Positions 1-12,429 of a DNA stretch of 64,000 nucleotides are shown here, piece by piece. The DNA comes from Sindora glabra. Its lineage: Eukaryota > Streptophyta > Magnoliopsida > Fabales > Fabaceae. Numbering within the stretch: the stretch's first letter is position 1; each line of letters starts with the position of its first letter. The stretch lies in contig CM035226.1 in the NCBI GenBank assembly GCA_020226215.1, positions 87,754,895 through 87,818,894 on the forward strand, read 5' to 3'. The position numbers were made by a program, and so were the translations under genes. The notes beneath the pieces were generated by a model. The model worked only from the letters and a program-made list of their open reading frames with translations, had not been told where the DNA came from and made no database searches.

Positions 1-980
1 TAGTTCATAGGGAGTGGATGTAACAGATTTTAAGGGCACATGGTTAAGTATAAAGGTAGCTGTCAAGATGGCATCTCCCCAATATAAAAACGGTAGATTT
101 GTTTGTGCCATCATTGATCTAACTATATCTAAAAGAGTTCTATTTTTTCTTTCAGCTACTCCATTTTGTTGTGGAGTGTCAAGAATTATTAATTATCTTA
201 TTATCCCTTTCTCTTCACATAGCTCTTTGAATTATTCGGATAAATATTTCACATCTACAATCAATTCTTAGTGCTTTAACTTTCTTATCTATTTGATTCT
301 CGACTTCATTTAAATAACGTCTGAAACATTCTAATGCTTCTGATTTATGTGAAATTAAATAGATATGACCGTATCATGAGTAATCATTAATGAAAGTGAT
401 GAAGTACCAGGCTTTGTGTCTTGCCCTCACACCCAAAGGACCACATATGTCGGAGTAAACTAATTTTAATGGAGTTTTTGCCCTAATTTTTTTTTTCAAA
501 TGGTTTTCTAGTTGCTTTATCGGCTAGACAATGTTCACATAAGGACATTTCCTATTTTAACTGAAAAATTTAAATTTGAAGTGGAAGTAGTAAAGCAATC
601 GTAAGCAATGTTATTAACAACATCTAAAATGACAAATCCATTGGAAATAAAACCAAAACCATAAAATACATCATCTTTTGAAATGTCAACAATATTGTCA
701 TGAAAGTTAACTGAAAAATTGAAATTAAGTAGGGAATAAACAAAAACTAAATTTCATCAAATGTCAGGTGTGTAAAGCACATCATGCAGGATTAAAGTTC
801 TTCCTCCACGTAAATCCAATTTGCATATTTCAATGCCTTTGACTTCAATCATTGCATTATTTCCAACATAAAGTCACCTACTTTGGCTTGACAAATGATG
901 ATACTCTATATAGGATCCTCGATCCTTACTCACATGATTTATGGCACCTGAATCCAAATTCTACAAAGGATGAGATTTTG
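1..980 (-). pseudogene. copia pol fragment: protease and integrase N-terminal part
   Basis: Minus-strand translation shows the aspartic protease active site as NLDSGAINHV, with the catalytic Asp codon at 954-952. It is followed by the LYVGNNA and LHDVLYTPD-type stretches typical of copia protease. Below 540 come remnants of the GAG-pre-integrase/integrase core: a SDICGPLG segment near 450, FITFINDYS, and QQNGVAERKNRTLLD near 180-130. Several in-frame stops and frame changes show it is dead. The rest of integrase, RT and RNase H lie outside the window. Plus-strand ORFs across this stretch are shadows. Confidence 0.85.
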
Positions 981-1062
981 TTTGAGAAACAATATTGGAA
1001 ACATATGAAAAATGTTTGAAATAAGTATCCAGTAATACCTTATTCTATTTATTTTGCTGAGT

Positions 1063-1894
1063 GCAATCTCAAGCAAAATGATCCATTCTTTAGCAGGTAT
1101 AACATTTGATCTTCTTGAGATCAAAGTTCCTTGACCCTCGCTTTCTCTTTTTCTTTTTAAAGGTTTTCTTAACCTAAGAATTAGGCTTAATTTTTCTCTT
1201 TTGGAACTTTTTGTCTTTCTTAAATTTAGGCTTATAATTGGAAGGGTCTGCTCCCTTAATTATATACACTTGTTCAGATGATCTATAAGCCTCTAAACGT
1301 TCATTGTTAAGTTCCAAATGTCTTACCACATCATCAAAGGTTATTATGCTTTCATTGTGAGTCAAGTTAACCTTTATACGTTCCTAACTGGTAGGGAGTA
1401 ACCTAAACACTGCTCGCAGTTGCTGCTCATTAGAAAGTACATGACCTATTACTTTTAACTCATGAATCATATTTGACATTTCTTGCAAATGTTATTTCAT
1501 TGGTGTATTAAGGTTAAAGTTTGTATGTGTCAAATTTAATTGTGAGTCTTCTTAGTTTGGTGGTAGAAGTACCACCAAAATTTTCTTTCAGGACAATCCA
1601 CATTCCTTAAGCAGTTGGGTAATTCTCATATTCGCACATAAGGTCATCTGCCATCGCACTTAAAAGTGTGATGCGAGCAATGATGTTCTTTTTCTTCTAA
1701 ACAGCATATGCTTTAGCATCTCTTCTATGCTGAGTTGTATTCCCAGTTTCAGGTTCCAACATGACGCTGTTTAGGATTTCTAGAGCATCTTGCTCTTCTA
1801 AGATGTATAATATTTTTCAATACTAAATGTTCCAATTATCCCCATTCAACTTGTCACCCTTGTTTAATTCAACAATTATGTTCTTGCTCGCCAT
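1063..1894 (-). pseudogene. copia gag remnant with CCHC zinc knuckle
   Basis: The likely original start is the ATG at 1894-1892, reading MASKNIIVELNKGDKLNGDN, the usual opening of a plant copia gag (UBN2-type). The frame breaks repeatedly. An open stretch at 1365-1174 contains the conserved gag segment LTHNESIITFDDVVRHLELN. The nucleocapsid knuckle is at 1104-1063 with C-X2-C-X4-H-X4-C spacing exactly kept, although two of the X positions are now stop codons. Gag normally forms the virus-like particle that packages element RNA; this copy cannot be translated whole. Confidence 0.85.
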
Positions 1895-2301
1895 TATGTT
1901 AAATGTATAAACATTTCCTATGAGTATACAATCCTGTTTATTTGTATAGTTCTCACATAGAACAATAATGATACTACTTAATTCATGGTCAGAAGTTTAC
2001 GTTTGTCATACTCCGATCGCATGTTTACCTAAATACTATTATTATTTCCTATCAAGATCATTCTCATGCAAACATAACACTTTGTGTTGCCCTTAATAAA
2101 TGTAATTCAAAAGCTCCCACTCAAATGCAGGATATTGTAAAGATAAATGTACATCAAATAAATAATATTTGATCATCTATCACATAATAATTAAAAATCC
2201 AATAAACATTCAATAATGTTCTCAAAGTAATCTCATCAAAACAAGAGAAATGAATACATTAAAAATAAAGCATTTAATGCTGGTGATTCTATTCTAGCTT
2301 T

Positions 2302-2935
2302 CTATTTTGGTTTCAATGTCTTCATTTCATCAAATTTGTTGAACAAATTTAGTGGATTCTTGGAATGGGCTGGGTCAAAGTTGTGTACATTCAAAGCTTT
2401 AAGTGGACCCTTTAAGTGTAGTCCTTTTTCTAGAGAGCTGTATCTAAAATGACTTGCACTTTTCATGTTTTGGAATTGTGACATTAGGACAGTTTTTCTC
2501 CAATTATTTTTGAAATAACGAATTTCCTGTTGTCTTAATTCTTCCATATATCTCTCCAAGTCAAGGTATTTGACGGGTCCAAGTAAGTAGTCTTTGCATT
2601 TCCATAGGGTCTTTTTAATTGGAATTTAAAAGTCATCATCTGGAATTGTATTCATCAAAGTATGAAACCAAAGGTGATTAGGGAACACCTTTCTTCTATA
2701 GGTGAGATTCTTTTTTAGAATTTTAACTTCAAATAGGAAGTCTATCATTGGGGTGTCTTTACATGCATTTGTTTTGTATAGGATGTGCACGAATTCTTTC
2801 AAGTCTCCTAGAGTGTCAACTCAATCTGATTCTCTAGGTTCTTCTCTCACCACATTCTCCACAAACCCATATGGATCATATTCTTTTCTGAACCACTATT
2901 CCACGTCTGTTCCAAAAAATAGACATAAAATATGA
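2302..2935 (-). pseudogene. extra ORF remnant in copia leader, unknown protein
   Basis: One continuous minus-strand frame runs from about 2935 to 2302 with only three stops (TAG at 2892-2890, TGA at 2823-2821, TAA near 2628-2626) in about 210 codons. It encodes a charged, aromatic-rich polypeptide with stretches such as EYDPYGFVENVVREEP, YRRKVFPNHLWFHTLMNTIP and YLDLERYMEELRQQEIRYF. The open part, 2559-2302, ends at a stop. I do not recognise the family; it is not gag, pol or a known envelope-like product. It sits between primer-binding site and gag in the same orientation as the element. It could be a host exon captured by the retroelement, a separate gene remnant beneath a nested insertion, or a lineage-specific leader ORF. 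Confidence 0.45.
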
Positions 2936-3994
2936 TAAAAAATAGGGTATTTTGCCACTTTTTCAAGTCAAAATAGTGTCATAAAAGTCTAAAAAATGTG
3001 CTAATGACACATTAATATGTAGATCTTATTTTTATAAAAATTTAGAGCCAAATTTCACCTCCGACGGATGCCGCATCTGCCCTCACATGCTACTGCAAGG
3101 TGGCTGTCCAAGAAAATCCAAGAAAAATGGAAAAAAGAGCTTTCTCACATGCAACGACGGCATGTGTAATGCATGTGCCACCTTGCAGACATTTTTTAGT
3201 CATCAAAGATAGCTAAAAGTGGAGGAAAAAATTTCTCATTCCATAAAAGCATTACATATGACAAATGGGCTTGGGGTGGGCCCTACGTGCCACTGTTAAG
3301 AGTATGGAAAAAAAATTTAATTAATTTTTTTTGAAAAACTCAAAACAACGTGTCATTTTTTAGTTGGGTTGGGCTTCAAAATGACGTGTTATTTTTCGGT
3401 CGGCTAAAACGACATGTCATTTACTTCATCTTTAATCTCTAACCGGGTCAGACCTGACCTGATTCGTGACCCAAATGGGTTTATTCAACCAAAAAATTTG
3501 TTTTGGCCATAACTTTTAATCTGGGAGTTTGTTTTAGGTGATTCAAAAGCCATTTTTCTCAGAATTGAATGCTCTATAAAACCAGGCTAGTTTTATGGCC
3601 TAAAAAATTAATTTTGTAGGGGACCCAGTATCTAAAATATTATGAGTTTTATGAAATTTTAGGTATTCTGGTTGATCTCTAATGTACGGGGATGTTTTAT
3701 GTGAATCCTTTAACATTAAAATCATCCCTAACATTATTATTCCAAGAACAATAGAATCATACAATAAATTTGTATTTATTTGGCCAAATTTTTTTTTTAT
3801 AATTCAGAAGCATGCTTTCAGGCCAAAATAAAAATTATCAATTAAATATACAGTAAGTGGTAAATGCATTTAACTTAGAGCATCTCATACAATTCATCTC
3901 ATATATCTCATACATCAATACATCTCATTCATCTCATACTTGCATTTAATTTCATTAAATACATTTAGGGAAATACAGTCATCAGAACTAACCT
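2936..3994 (-). other. non-coding copia leader sequence
   Basis: No open frame. Part of it (about 3060-3480) is more GC-rich than the surroundings and looks like imported non-coding DNA. Immediately inside the primer-binding site the minus strand reads CCAGGTTAGT, which resembles a plant 5' splice site (AG/GTTAGT). The leader could therefore have been spliced out of some element transcripts. That is inference from the motif alone. The 1895-2301 part of the leader is AT-rich and also shows no ORF. Confidence 0.4.
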
Positions 3995-4007
3995 GGCTCT
4001 GATTCCA
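3995..4007 (-). other. retrotransposon primer-binding site (tRNA-iMet type)
   Basis: The minus strand reads TGGAATCAGAGCC, one mismatch from the TGGTATCAGAGC consensus complementary to plant initiator methionine tRNA. It lies one base inside the LTR end. This is the site where minus-strand DNA synthesis was primed and fixes the element's orientation. Confidence 0.85.
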
Positions 4008-4008
4008 A

Positions 4009-4490
4009 TGTTGGAAATTGAAACATGTTAAGAAAAATCAATTAACCAAAATTAATGCAGAATATACATACTCAATTTTGACTTTTAAGATCATAATGCT
4101 ACAATCCACCACACGAATGTCAAGAATCACCCCTGTACTGGAATTCTTGGCTTCTGTCCATGACAATTGCACCAAAATCAAGGAACCACACACTTTCTTG
4201 TAGAAAGAAGAAAAAGATGAAAAACTCTCTGATAGAATATTTTTAGCTCTTGAGAAAAAACTGAATGAATCATATATTTCTTTTTTTTTATTTTTCTCTG
4301 TTAACAATAGAAGGGTGAATGGGTGGTTATTTTCTCTCTCCCATTTCCCACTTCCTAATTAGTTACCATAATTGATCTATTTGAATTCAAATTCAAATAA
4401 TAAGTTAAATATTTATTTTAATTAAATAAATATTCAAAATATGATAAATGTGGATCACTCATTATGAGTGTCCCCATATTCATCATCATC
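4009..4490 (-). repeat. 5' LTR of the left copia element
   Basis: On the plus strand it opens with TGTTGGAAATTG directly beside the primer-binding site, so on the minus strand the LTR ends in CCAACA. The outer end is placed at about 4470-4495, where sequence shared with copy B (near 16915) begins; a clean terminal CA and target duplication are not obvious. The body (about 4200-4330) has the purine/pyrimidine-rich character of a copia R/U5 region. Confidence 0.7.
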
Positions 4491-7400
4491 AATATACTAT
4501 TTATGTTATACCCATAACTTACTAGAAAAGTAGTTGATACATTTTGATATGTCTTATAGTCATCCACCTCAATTATTGAGACCCAATATTAATGATGTTT
4601 GATTTCAATCTTCACTGCCAAGGCTAAACGCCTAATGTTATCTTACTACTTTTATTTATTATTTATTATCATTTTATTTATTTCTAATTTGCTAAATTCT
4701 ACCTACGATCCTCTCCAAAGTAGATGTTTGAGAGATTCTTAGCTAGCCACTAGGTACAAAAATTATGTGATTACTATAAATAAGAATAAAGATAATGCAA
4801 GGGGGCTTGAGATAAATATAAGAATGTTTTAATAATTAATTTTTCAATAAAGCTTTTCTTCCATTTATCTTAACTATTATTCGTAGTGGACATACAACTT
4901 GTATGCCTATTGAGTACTAAGAATTTCTCCAAGATGTCCACCCACTAATAATCACTAGTCATTTTTGACAATATGTACCTTTAGCTAGAGTAATAGATCA
5001 AGAAAGGTAAATAAATTATCAATTTAGAAGTTGACATATAAATTTCTGATATTGTTAACATATCTAGCTATTCTAATATCGTTATTATTATTAAAAAATA
5101 AGTAATAAATTACCAAAGCAGGTAAGGAAATATAAAAAATAATTTTTCTATTGTCATAGGAATAAGCTAACTTATTCTAATATGATGGGTTTAAGCTTCA
5201 CAAGGATTTCATTTTCAGAACAATTTCTCCTCTATTCTTAACAAAATCTTATTTATCACAAATCAATATCTTATTCATAATTATACCATGCTTTTTATCA
5301 TCCATTCAGTTTTTTTTTATAATTATACATATTACATAATAGGTTGATCCTCATAATTCAATCATACATATGACCTAAACATATTTTACTAGTTTAATAA
5401 ACTAATATTCAAAATTGATTTTTGAAAAACAAATATGTATTTAAATATATTGCATTCAAATATTTAGATACTTAAGTATATTACTTGATTATGGCTATTG
5501 GGACAAACTCTTAAGTCCATGATCGAGTAGTATACTCGATTACCTGGAAATAGAGATGAATCCCTACCTATGTTTTTGAATAGGATACTCAAATGTGATA
5601 CCTCAAAGGGTCATATTCAAATACTGTACTTAAGTACATTTTAGGAGATTTAGAAAGTCCTATGATTTTTTAGTTAATAAATGCCATTTTCTAGTAATGA
5701 TAGTCAAGTCTTTCGTCCCTACTTGGTGATTAGAGTTTATTAACCCTAATCAATAGATTTGACTATAACTTCCTATTGTTAATAAAGATTGCATGGCTTT
5801 TCTAATAACTCCATTCTTTATTTTAAAATTGCAATGCACTCTTTTAGGATTGCTTTTAATGATTGATCTAAAAAAGATTTTCCCAAATTATTTTATATGT
5901 CCTATCTCAAAAAAGATTAATTATGGTTCCTTTGTTAATTTTTCTTCTTAGTTTCATTACTTATAACATAATGATTTTTTCCTTTTCAAGTAATGAAATT
6001 TTTGCATTTTATCTATGAAGTAAATAGCTAAGACAAGATTTTATTATAATAAAATTTCTTATAAGTGCTTGAACAAAATATTTCTTACAAGTGACTAATT
6101 AAAATTTGATTCAATGAAAAGTATGTTAACTTTAGGTGAACTTTACTAATAACAGATAGGAATTTAAATCTTGAAGATGACTTTTATTATGATAGAAAAA
6201 TGCTACTATTTTGGTTTACCAAAAAAATTCTTACTAGTGATATATAAAGTAACACTTTTTAAAGAAACTCATATTTATTCACATAAAATGTTATAACATT
6301 TTTACTTATATATACTTATTTCCTCTAAGTAAATTTCTGACATTTTATATAATTATCTTAAATTTATTCATAATTTTGTAAGTTCACAAAATTTTTATAT
6401 AAATCACGTATAACTACATTAAAGATCTAAGAGTTAAACAATGTGTTTGAATAATAGTACTAATAATAAGAATTAAAGCAATAGTAGTAACAACAACAAT
6501 ACTAATAAAGATAATTTGTCAAGAACATTTAATTGAAATGATATATAATATTATTATTTTTTTATCGTTACATGTTTTATCTTTTTTCACATTTTAGATT
6601 CAAACTTAGAATCTTGCATGGGTACATCTAGTATAGGCTAATACTAACTATTACAAATAAATAAATAAATAACCAGGACCACTTTATAATTATTGCCTAC
6701 TTGTGTACTTTACAACAACAATTACACTAAAAATACTAAAATTAAGATATCTTACATTAACCAAAAAATTATTCATGGTCCAACAAATAATTAAAAGTTA
6801 AATCAGATATGATTAGTAAGTCTTAATCTTAAAATTTGAATATATATTATTATAATTCCTCTTTTATGATAAGAGTGACAAGCAATGATGAAGCCTCTGG
6901 TTGTGAATTTTTTTTCTTATGTCTTTTGTATTTTTAAGACAAATTTATACCCAACCACCCAAAAATTATGATATTATCATAAATTTTTTTAATAAATTGC
7001 ATTCTAATTCCTGCAATATTTCTTCGTTAACTTTATCTTTAGTTGCAAGGGCTTGAAATCCTAACCAGGGTATAAAGGAAAAATAAAATATTTTAAAAAT
7101 ACTACTTAAACCCAGTGCTTAAGGCGTTGTAATTCTTACTTATAATAAAATAAGAATATTTTTTCATATTCTTTTAATTAAAATTAATTGTCTTCACATG
7201 ATTTATATATCTGATGAAATAATGATGTGATAATTACAATAGCATGTTATTGTTATGAGAATAATTTACTAACTACCAAAATATAATGATATAAATTTAT
7301 TTACAAATAAATAAGATTGGCACATTTCATTGTGGATCACTAGATTTAAATTTATGAAATTAGAAAAACACTTCTTCTCGATGAATGAATAAACCCTAAT

Positions 7401-8819
7401 TTTTTTTTATAAAACCTCAATGATTAAGGCTAATAACAAGACAAGTTTTAACTAGTTATACGAATTAATAGCTTGCATCTATTAATATAATTAAAAACAA
7501 AAATGATCAAGAGGTGGCCCAAACTTAAAGTGCCTATGCAAACCCTAAATCCCACCACAAAAAGGAAAAAAAAAAAAGGCTTTCAACGATTTTTAATAAA
7601 TATTTAAATTATATCTAGTTAATGATATTTTCTTACATTTATATTATGTTAACATAGGAGTATTTAATAGGGCCTTGGGCCTGTAGATCCAATGGATCAA
7701 TTCGCTCACTTTTTATAAACTAAGTTTACCAAAAATAAATTAAAAAAAAGAGCCAAAATAGGTAAGTTCGTATGAGCTAGATCCTTGTGGATCAATTCAT
7801 AAACTAACTATTTATTTTAGGTAAAATAGACTAGTTCAACCTAATTAAAATAGATTTACTTAAAATGTAAGTCATAACAAATCGAATCTAAATAGATTAA
7901 GTTTGTGCAGACTTTGGCCTCATCCAATCAACCAAGCTGTTAATATGACAAATAATTTTTATTTATTAAAAAAATTTAAGGGTAATAATTATTTAAGGTA
8001 TAAACCTAGACAATTAAAATAATAGTTTGATTAATTTAAATTCATCAACATATGGCCAAATTTTATATAATTATTGATAAAATAAATATAAAAAGTAATA
8101 TATAAAGCTCCATTTATTTTCAATGAAAAATATTTTCTGTAAAATATAGTTAAAAATATTAAGATGAGAAAAGTTGCCTTTTTTGTTTAATATTAAATAT
8201 AAAAAATTTGAGAAAAATAACTTTCTTTATTTCACAGAAAAATTTGATTTCCTTTACTATTATGATTTTAAATATTATTTTTAATTATTAATATATATAA
8301 CGTATTATTTCTTTATTACTATATATACATAATATTTTTTATAAAAACATTTTCTCAACAAAAAAAATGAAACCTAAAACTTAAGGCCTTTTTCTCTTTT
8401 GTAACAAATAATTTTTTTCTTCTCACTCGCCTTTCCTACGGTTTACCAATTAATCCTTTAGTAGTTTTATCAAATTTCTTTATTCACTCTTTTTACTCAT
8501 TAGTGCACTTCTAGTTTGGTTTATCAATTAACAATTTTTTAATTTTTTTTGGGGGAATTTCTTGAATTTTTTGAAAAAATTTATTTACTTTTAGGCCTTG
8601 TAAGCGGGAAAAAAAAAGTTTGTCTTTGAACATTAAAGATCAATTTGCAGTTAATAGCGCCCTACGTACTCATGTGAAAATTGAAAAAGCCATGCAAATA
8701 CTTTAGGTGACTGATGGCATTCATCTACCTAGAACTTTTTGTCTTTTCCCATAATTGTGAAACTTACTGTTTTAAATGTGCCATGTGTCCGGAGTCTATG
8801 AAACCACTACAAGAAAAAG

Positions 8820-9570
8820 AAACAATTGCGACGACACTTTTAGCAGCGACAAAATTTCGGTCGTCGCTAAAGGTATTTCCGGCGACATTGTCGTCGGTAA
8901 AAATGACGCACAAAGGGCGAGAAGGAATTAGGCTTTTAGCGACGACTTTTGTCGTCGCTAAAAGCCTAAAAAATTTTTGGCGGCAAAATTTGGAAAGTCA
9001 TCGCTAAAAGCCTAAAAAATTTTTGGCGGCAAAATTTGGCCTTCAGCGGCGACAGTTGTCGTCGCTGAAGATTCAAGACTTTCAGCGACAACACTGTCGT
9101 TGCTGATGGTCCACCCTTCAGCGACGACAGTGTTGTCGCTGAAAGTCTTGGCCTTCAGCGGCGACAATTGTCGTCGCTGAAGATTTAAGACTTTCAGCGA
9201 CGACACTCCACCCTTCAGCGACGACACTGTCGTCGCTGAAAGTCTTATCTTCAGCGACAACAATTGTCGCCACTGAAGGCCAAGACTTTCAGCGACGACA
9301 CTCTACCCTTCAGCGACGACAGTGTCGTCGCTGAAAGTCTTGAATCTTCAGCGACGACAATTGTCGCCGCTGAAGGCCAAATTTTACCGCCGAAGGCCAA
9401 ATTGTGCCGCCAAAAATTTATTAGGCTTTTAGCGACGACTTTGTCGTCGCTAAAAGCCTATTCTGAGATAAGGCTTTAGCGACGACAATGTCGTCGCTAA
9501 AAGTCCTTCGGTCGTCGGTGAAGGCTTCAGCGACGACCGAAATTTTTTAGTCGTCAGTGAAAGTTTTGGC
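8820..9570. repeat. CACTA left subterminal palindrome array
   Basis: Roughly a dozen imperfect palindromes of about 34-36 bp, each built from TTCAGCGACGACA and its inverse or the TTTAGCGACGAC variant, packed back to back. Such arrays in En/Spm relatives bind the TNPA-like accessory protein; that role is inferred from the family. ORFs predicted across it (for example 9012-9263 minus and 9264-9479 plus) are by-products of the repeat. Confidence 0.85.
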
Positions 9571-10244
9571 TATTTATTCGCAGCGACTCCTCCCTCCTCA
9601 TTTGCGCGTTTAAAATTTTTGGAATTAAGGTAAATTTCTGAACTTTCTCTTTCTTTTAAATTTTTTTATTTTAATATATTTATTTTTTATATATGTTGAT
9701 ATGTATTAATTTTGTATGTTGCATCTTTTAATTTGTTAGTTATTATTAACACTTAACTTAGTTCGTGGAGAGTATTCAAAGTTGATCAGTAGATTTTTAC
9801 CATTGAGGTACGTGAATAAAAGTTATTATATTTTTTTGTGTAATAATATATTTAATTTACTCAAATAATTTGTAATAAATTAATAGAATTGATAGTATGT
9901 TTAATTCAATATGAAATTTCATATTATTTAATTTTATATGTTGTAAATTTTAAATTTATTTATTTAAATTTAACTAAGCATAAAATTTATAAATATAATT
10001 TACAACTAGGAAGTCCATATTATTTTTACCATTGCTTTATGAGTATTAATTTTTTATGTTGGATCAAATTGTTAGACATTATTAATAAAATTACTGATAT
10101 ATTATAATTGTATAATTTATATTAAATTAAATTTAAAAAAATATTAAATAATTCAAGTTAATTAAAATAAAGAATATTTTAGATAATATATTTTTTAAAA
10201 TATACAACAATTTGAATTTAAATTTTTTTAAAAAAATTCAAAAA

Positions 10245-10605
10245 ATCTTTAGCGGCGACACTTGTCGTCGCTGAAGATCAAACTTTCGCTGATATTTTTT
10301 ACTTTTAGCGACGACAAAGTCGTCGCTAATAGATTTCCTTTCAGCGACAACTTTTTTCCTTATAGCGACGACAATGTCGCTGCTAAAAATTAATTTTCAA
10401 AATTTTTTGAATTTTGAAATTATTTTCTACGACGACATTGTCGTCGCAAAAGGTCGGACTTTTAGGACTTTTAGCGACGACAAATTGTCGTCGCTAATGA
10501 CCTTTTCAAGGACGGACCTACACCGACGACATTTTTAGCGACGAATTTTTCTTTAACGACGACCGAATATCTTTTAGCGACGACAAATGTCGCCGCTAAA
10601 AGTCT
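10245..10605. repeat. CACTA right subterminal palindrome array
   Basis: Same GCGACGAC/GTCGTCGC palindrome family as the left end, with about six units, some lacking one arm. The shorter and less regular array gives the two ends of the element different numbers of putative binding sites, a usual CACTA asymmetry. Confidence 0.8.
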
Positions 10606-11365
10606 TTTTTCCTGTAGTGAACCCAAGCACCAAGTAGGCGATGAAAATCCCCACATCGGCAAAATAAGCATTTTGGTTGTATTTTGCCAGGTTGAGAGCA
10701 ATACATGAACGAATATTTCATGGGTTATTGAAAAAAAATTCCAACATGGCAATGATATAATTCCTTTCATATGCATAATTTTGGGTTATTAGAGTCTGTT
10801 GAATTTTATAAAGATTTTAAGAGTGGGAATAGGTTAGCTTTTTGACATAATATAATATAAAAAAATTTATTTTTCAGAAAAATTAAACTTGTCAATAAGT
10901 TTTATTTTTTTACAAAATATGAAAAATTGATTACCCACCTTTCTTTAAAAAAAATTTTACTTTTTATGTTCTTTATAAATATAAAAACAAATGTATTATT
11001 ACTAAATTTATTAAATAATAATTAAATTTTATTAATTTATATTATAGTAATGTTAAGAATATAATAATTATTTTATTAATATTTCTTCAAAAATTAAAAG
11101 TTGAATTAAATAAAATATAAAAAAATTTGTCACCACCTCAATATCAATTAAATAATTTTGAACACTTCACAAAAAATTCATATAAAAAATTGTTTCATAA
11201 AAAATTTAACTTTTTGTGTAAATCAATTGATTCCTTAGTACAAAGACATAAGATATTGAGAATTAGATACGAAATATTCTTTGCAAATTAATTGTTGAAA
11301 ATTTCATTCTTGCAGTCCTATTTGTTGTAAAAATAATTTTGTGTTTTTAAAAACAAAAGAACAAA

Positions 11366-11625
11366 AGAATTTGTTTGTTTAAATATTTTTTCTCTTCAAT
11401 TTTAAAAATAATTTTAAAAATAAGAAAATAAGAGCAACTTTAAATTATTATTTTTTATTTCCAAAACATACTTCATTAATGGTATTTCTGTACTTCAAGG
11501 TTATTTTTAAAATAACTTATCAAATACATTCTTTTCTCTGGTTGCTTTTGAAAACTATTTTTAAAGCATATTTTATAAAACTGTTTTAAAAATAAATAAC
11601 TGAAAATACAAACAAACACACTCTT
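11366..11625. mobile_element. small TIR element (MITE), hAT-like
   Basis: The left end contains ATTTGTTTGTTTAAATA and the right end, reversed, reads GTGTGTTTGTTTGTATTTT; both arms continue with similar TTTTAAAAATA blocks. The segment is absent from the matching position in copy B (after 25560). No target duplication could be fixed. Confidence 0.5.
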
Positions 11626-11845
11626 GATTTTTGGGATGTCTTCACGTTTGTTCGAAATGGTGGTTCCAGATATACAAATAAGGCATGCAATAAGTAGTGT
11701 ATTTATACTGTTTTTCTTTCCCTAGCTCTAATAATTGAATTTATTGAACTAACTGCTTATTTTTCCTGTCAATTTTTTGGTAATCAAGATTGTCGATGGA
11801 GTTTTTACTTGAAAAGCTTTTGCTAATTATTTTTCAATAAATTTA

Positions 11846-12282
11846 GGAATCATTTGGTTTGCACAAGACATAATTTTTTGTGGAAAATTAAGTTTTCAAG
11901 GAAATAACTTCCTATGTAAACTTTTTAAGAAGTACTTAAAATTATTTGATTGACATATAGGAAGTAACACTTCTTAAAAAGTAATTTTTTATATTTTATT
12001 TTACTCAATTTTGAACACCTTAAGAAGTGTTAATAAAATAATTATTATAACCTTAATATTATTATAATATAAATTAATAAATTTTAATTGTTATTAATTA
12101 AATTTTAAAAAAATAATTTTATCATTATATATATAAATAATACAAAAAGTAAAACTTACCTAGAGAGAAAGTAGATAAGTAACCTTCTTGCTTTGTGAAG
12201 AGTAAAATTTTGCAAAAAATTCTATTTTCTTTAATTTATAAGATAATGATAGAACTTTTCATGAAGACAAACCAAATAACCT
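11846..12282. mobile_element. small TIR element (MITE)
   Basis: Ends are AATCATTTGGTTTGCACAAG on the left and, reversed from the right, AGGTTATTTGGTTTGTCTTC. It is about 435 bp, AT-rich and without coding capacity. Copy B continues without it (TTCAATTCTTTGCATTG near 25976), supporting an insertion private to copy A. Confidence 0.55.
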
Positions 12283-12429
12283 CATTCTTTGCATTACCGC
12301 ATTTGTCTTTTTCAAGTACATGAGGGTCTCGCTAATAAACATAACACTAGTGAAATAATGATCAAAGAGTTAAAATTTCTTACTAAACATAGTGATATGA
12401 ACCAACATAGAGTTTTACCACATAAATTG

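Larger units (their letters stand above)
1..4490 (-). mobile_element. Ty1/copia LTR retrotransposon, degenerate, 3' part outside window
   Basis: Read on the minus strand, the order is LTR (4490 to 4009), primer-binding site (4007 to 3995), a long leader, gag (from 1894), CCHC zinc knuckle (1104 to 1063), protease DSGA motif (near 954) and integrase (below about 480). Protease followed directly by integrase is the copia order. Reading frames carry many stops, so it is non-autonomous. RT, RNase H and the 3' LTR would lie left of base 1. The distance from primer-binding site to gag is about 2.1 kb, long for a copia element, and contains an extra ORF remnant. Confidence 0.9.
8805..10619. mobile_element. 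non-autonomous CACTA (En/Spm-type) DNA transposon
   Basis: The left end is CACTACAAGAAAAAGA and the right end, read inward, is CACTACAGGAAAAAAGA. A 3-bp direct duplication AAC flanks it (8802-8804 and 10620-10622), as expected for CACTA elements. Copy B at about 24835 has the uninterrupted site. Both subterminal regions are packed with palindromes around GCGACGAC/GTCGTCGC. The middle (about 9.6-10.2 kb) is AT-rich with no transposase ORF, though TTAAG/GTAAATTT and TTGAG/GTACGTG at 9.63 and 9.81 kb look like leftover 5' splice sites. At 1,815 bp it is a deletion derivative that would need transposase in trans. Confidence 0.93.
4490..12409 (+). repeat. segmental duplication, copy A
   Basis: Long collinear similarity to 16915-26072. 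Matching landmarks include CATCAATATACTAT (4487 and 16922), GCAATGATGAAGCCTCTGG (6881 and 21869), GTGCCATGTGTCCGG (8778 and 24810) and AAAGAGTTAAAATTTCT (12364 and 26027). The copies differ by many substitutions and small indels, so the duplication is old. It contains no convincing gene. Copy A carries private insertions: the CACTA element and two MITEs near 11.4 and 11.9 kb. Sequence outside these (4.5-8.8 kb and 10.6-11.3 kb) is AT-rich, non-coding repeat-like DNA. Confidence 0.85.

Noticed and set aside
14..271. 85-codon plus-strand ORF
   Set aside because: Complement of copia integrase sequence on the minus strand (QQNGVAERKNRTLLD region).
4018..4307. Overlapping plus and minus ORFs
   Set aside because: Both lie inside the copia LTR; no similarity to a protein and the LTR identity explains the sequence.
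8714..9479. Plus ORFs 8714-9007 and 9264-9479 and minus ORF 9012-9263
   Set aside because: They consist of CACTA subterminal palindromes; one crosses the transposon boundary.
8820..9570. Possible CRISPR array (short palindromic repeats)
   Set aside because: Plant nuclear context, no constant spacers, repeats are back-to-back palindromes of a CACTA element with perfect ends and target duplication.
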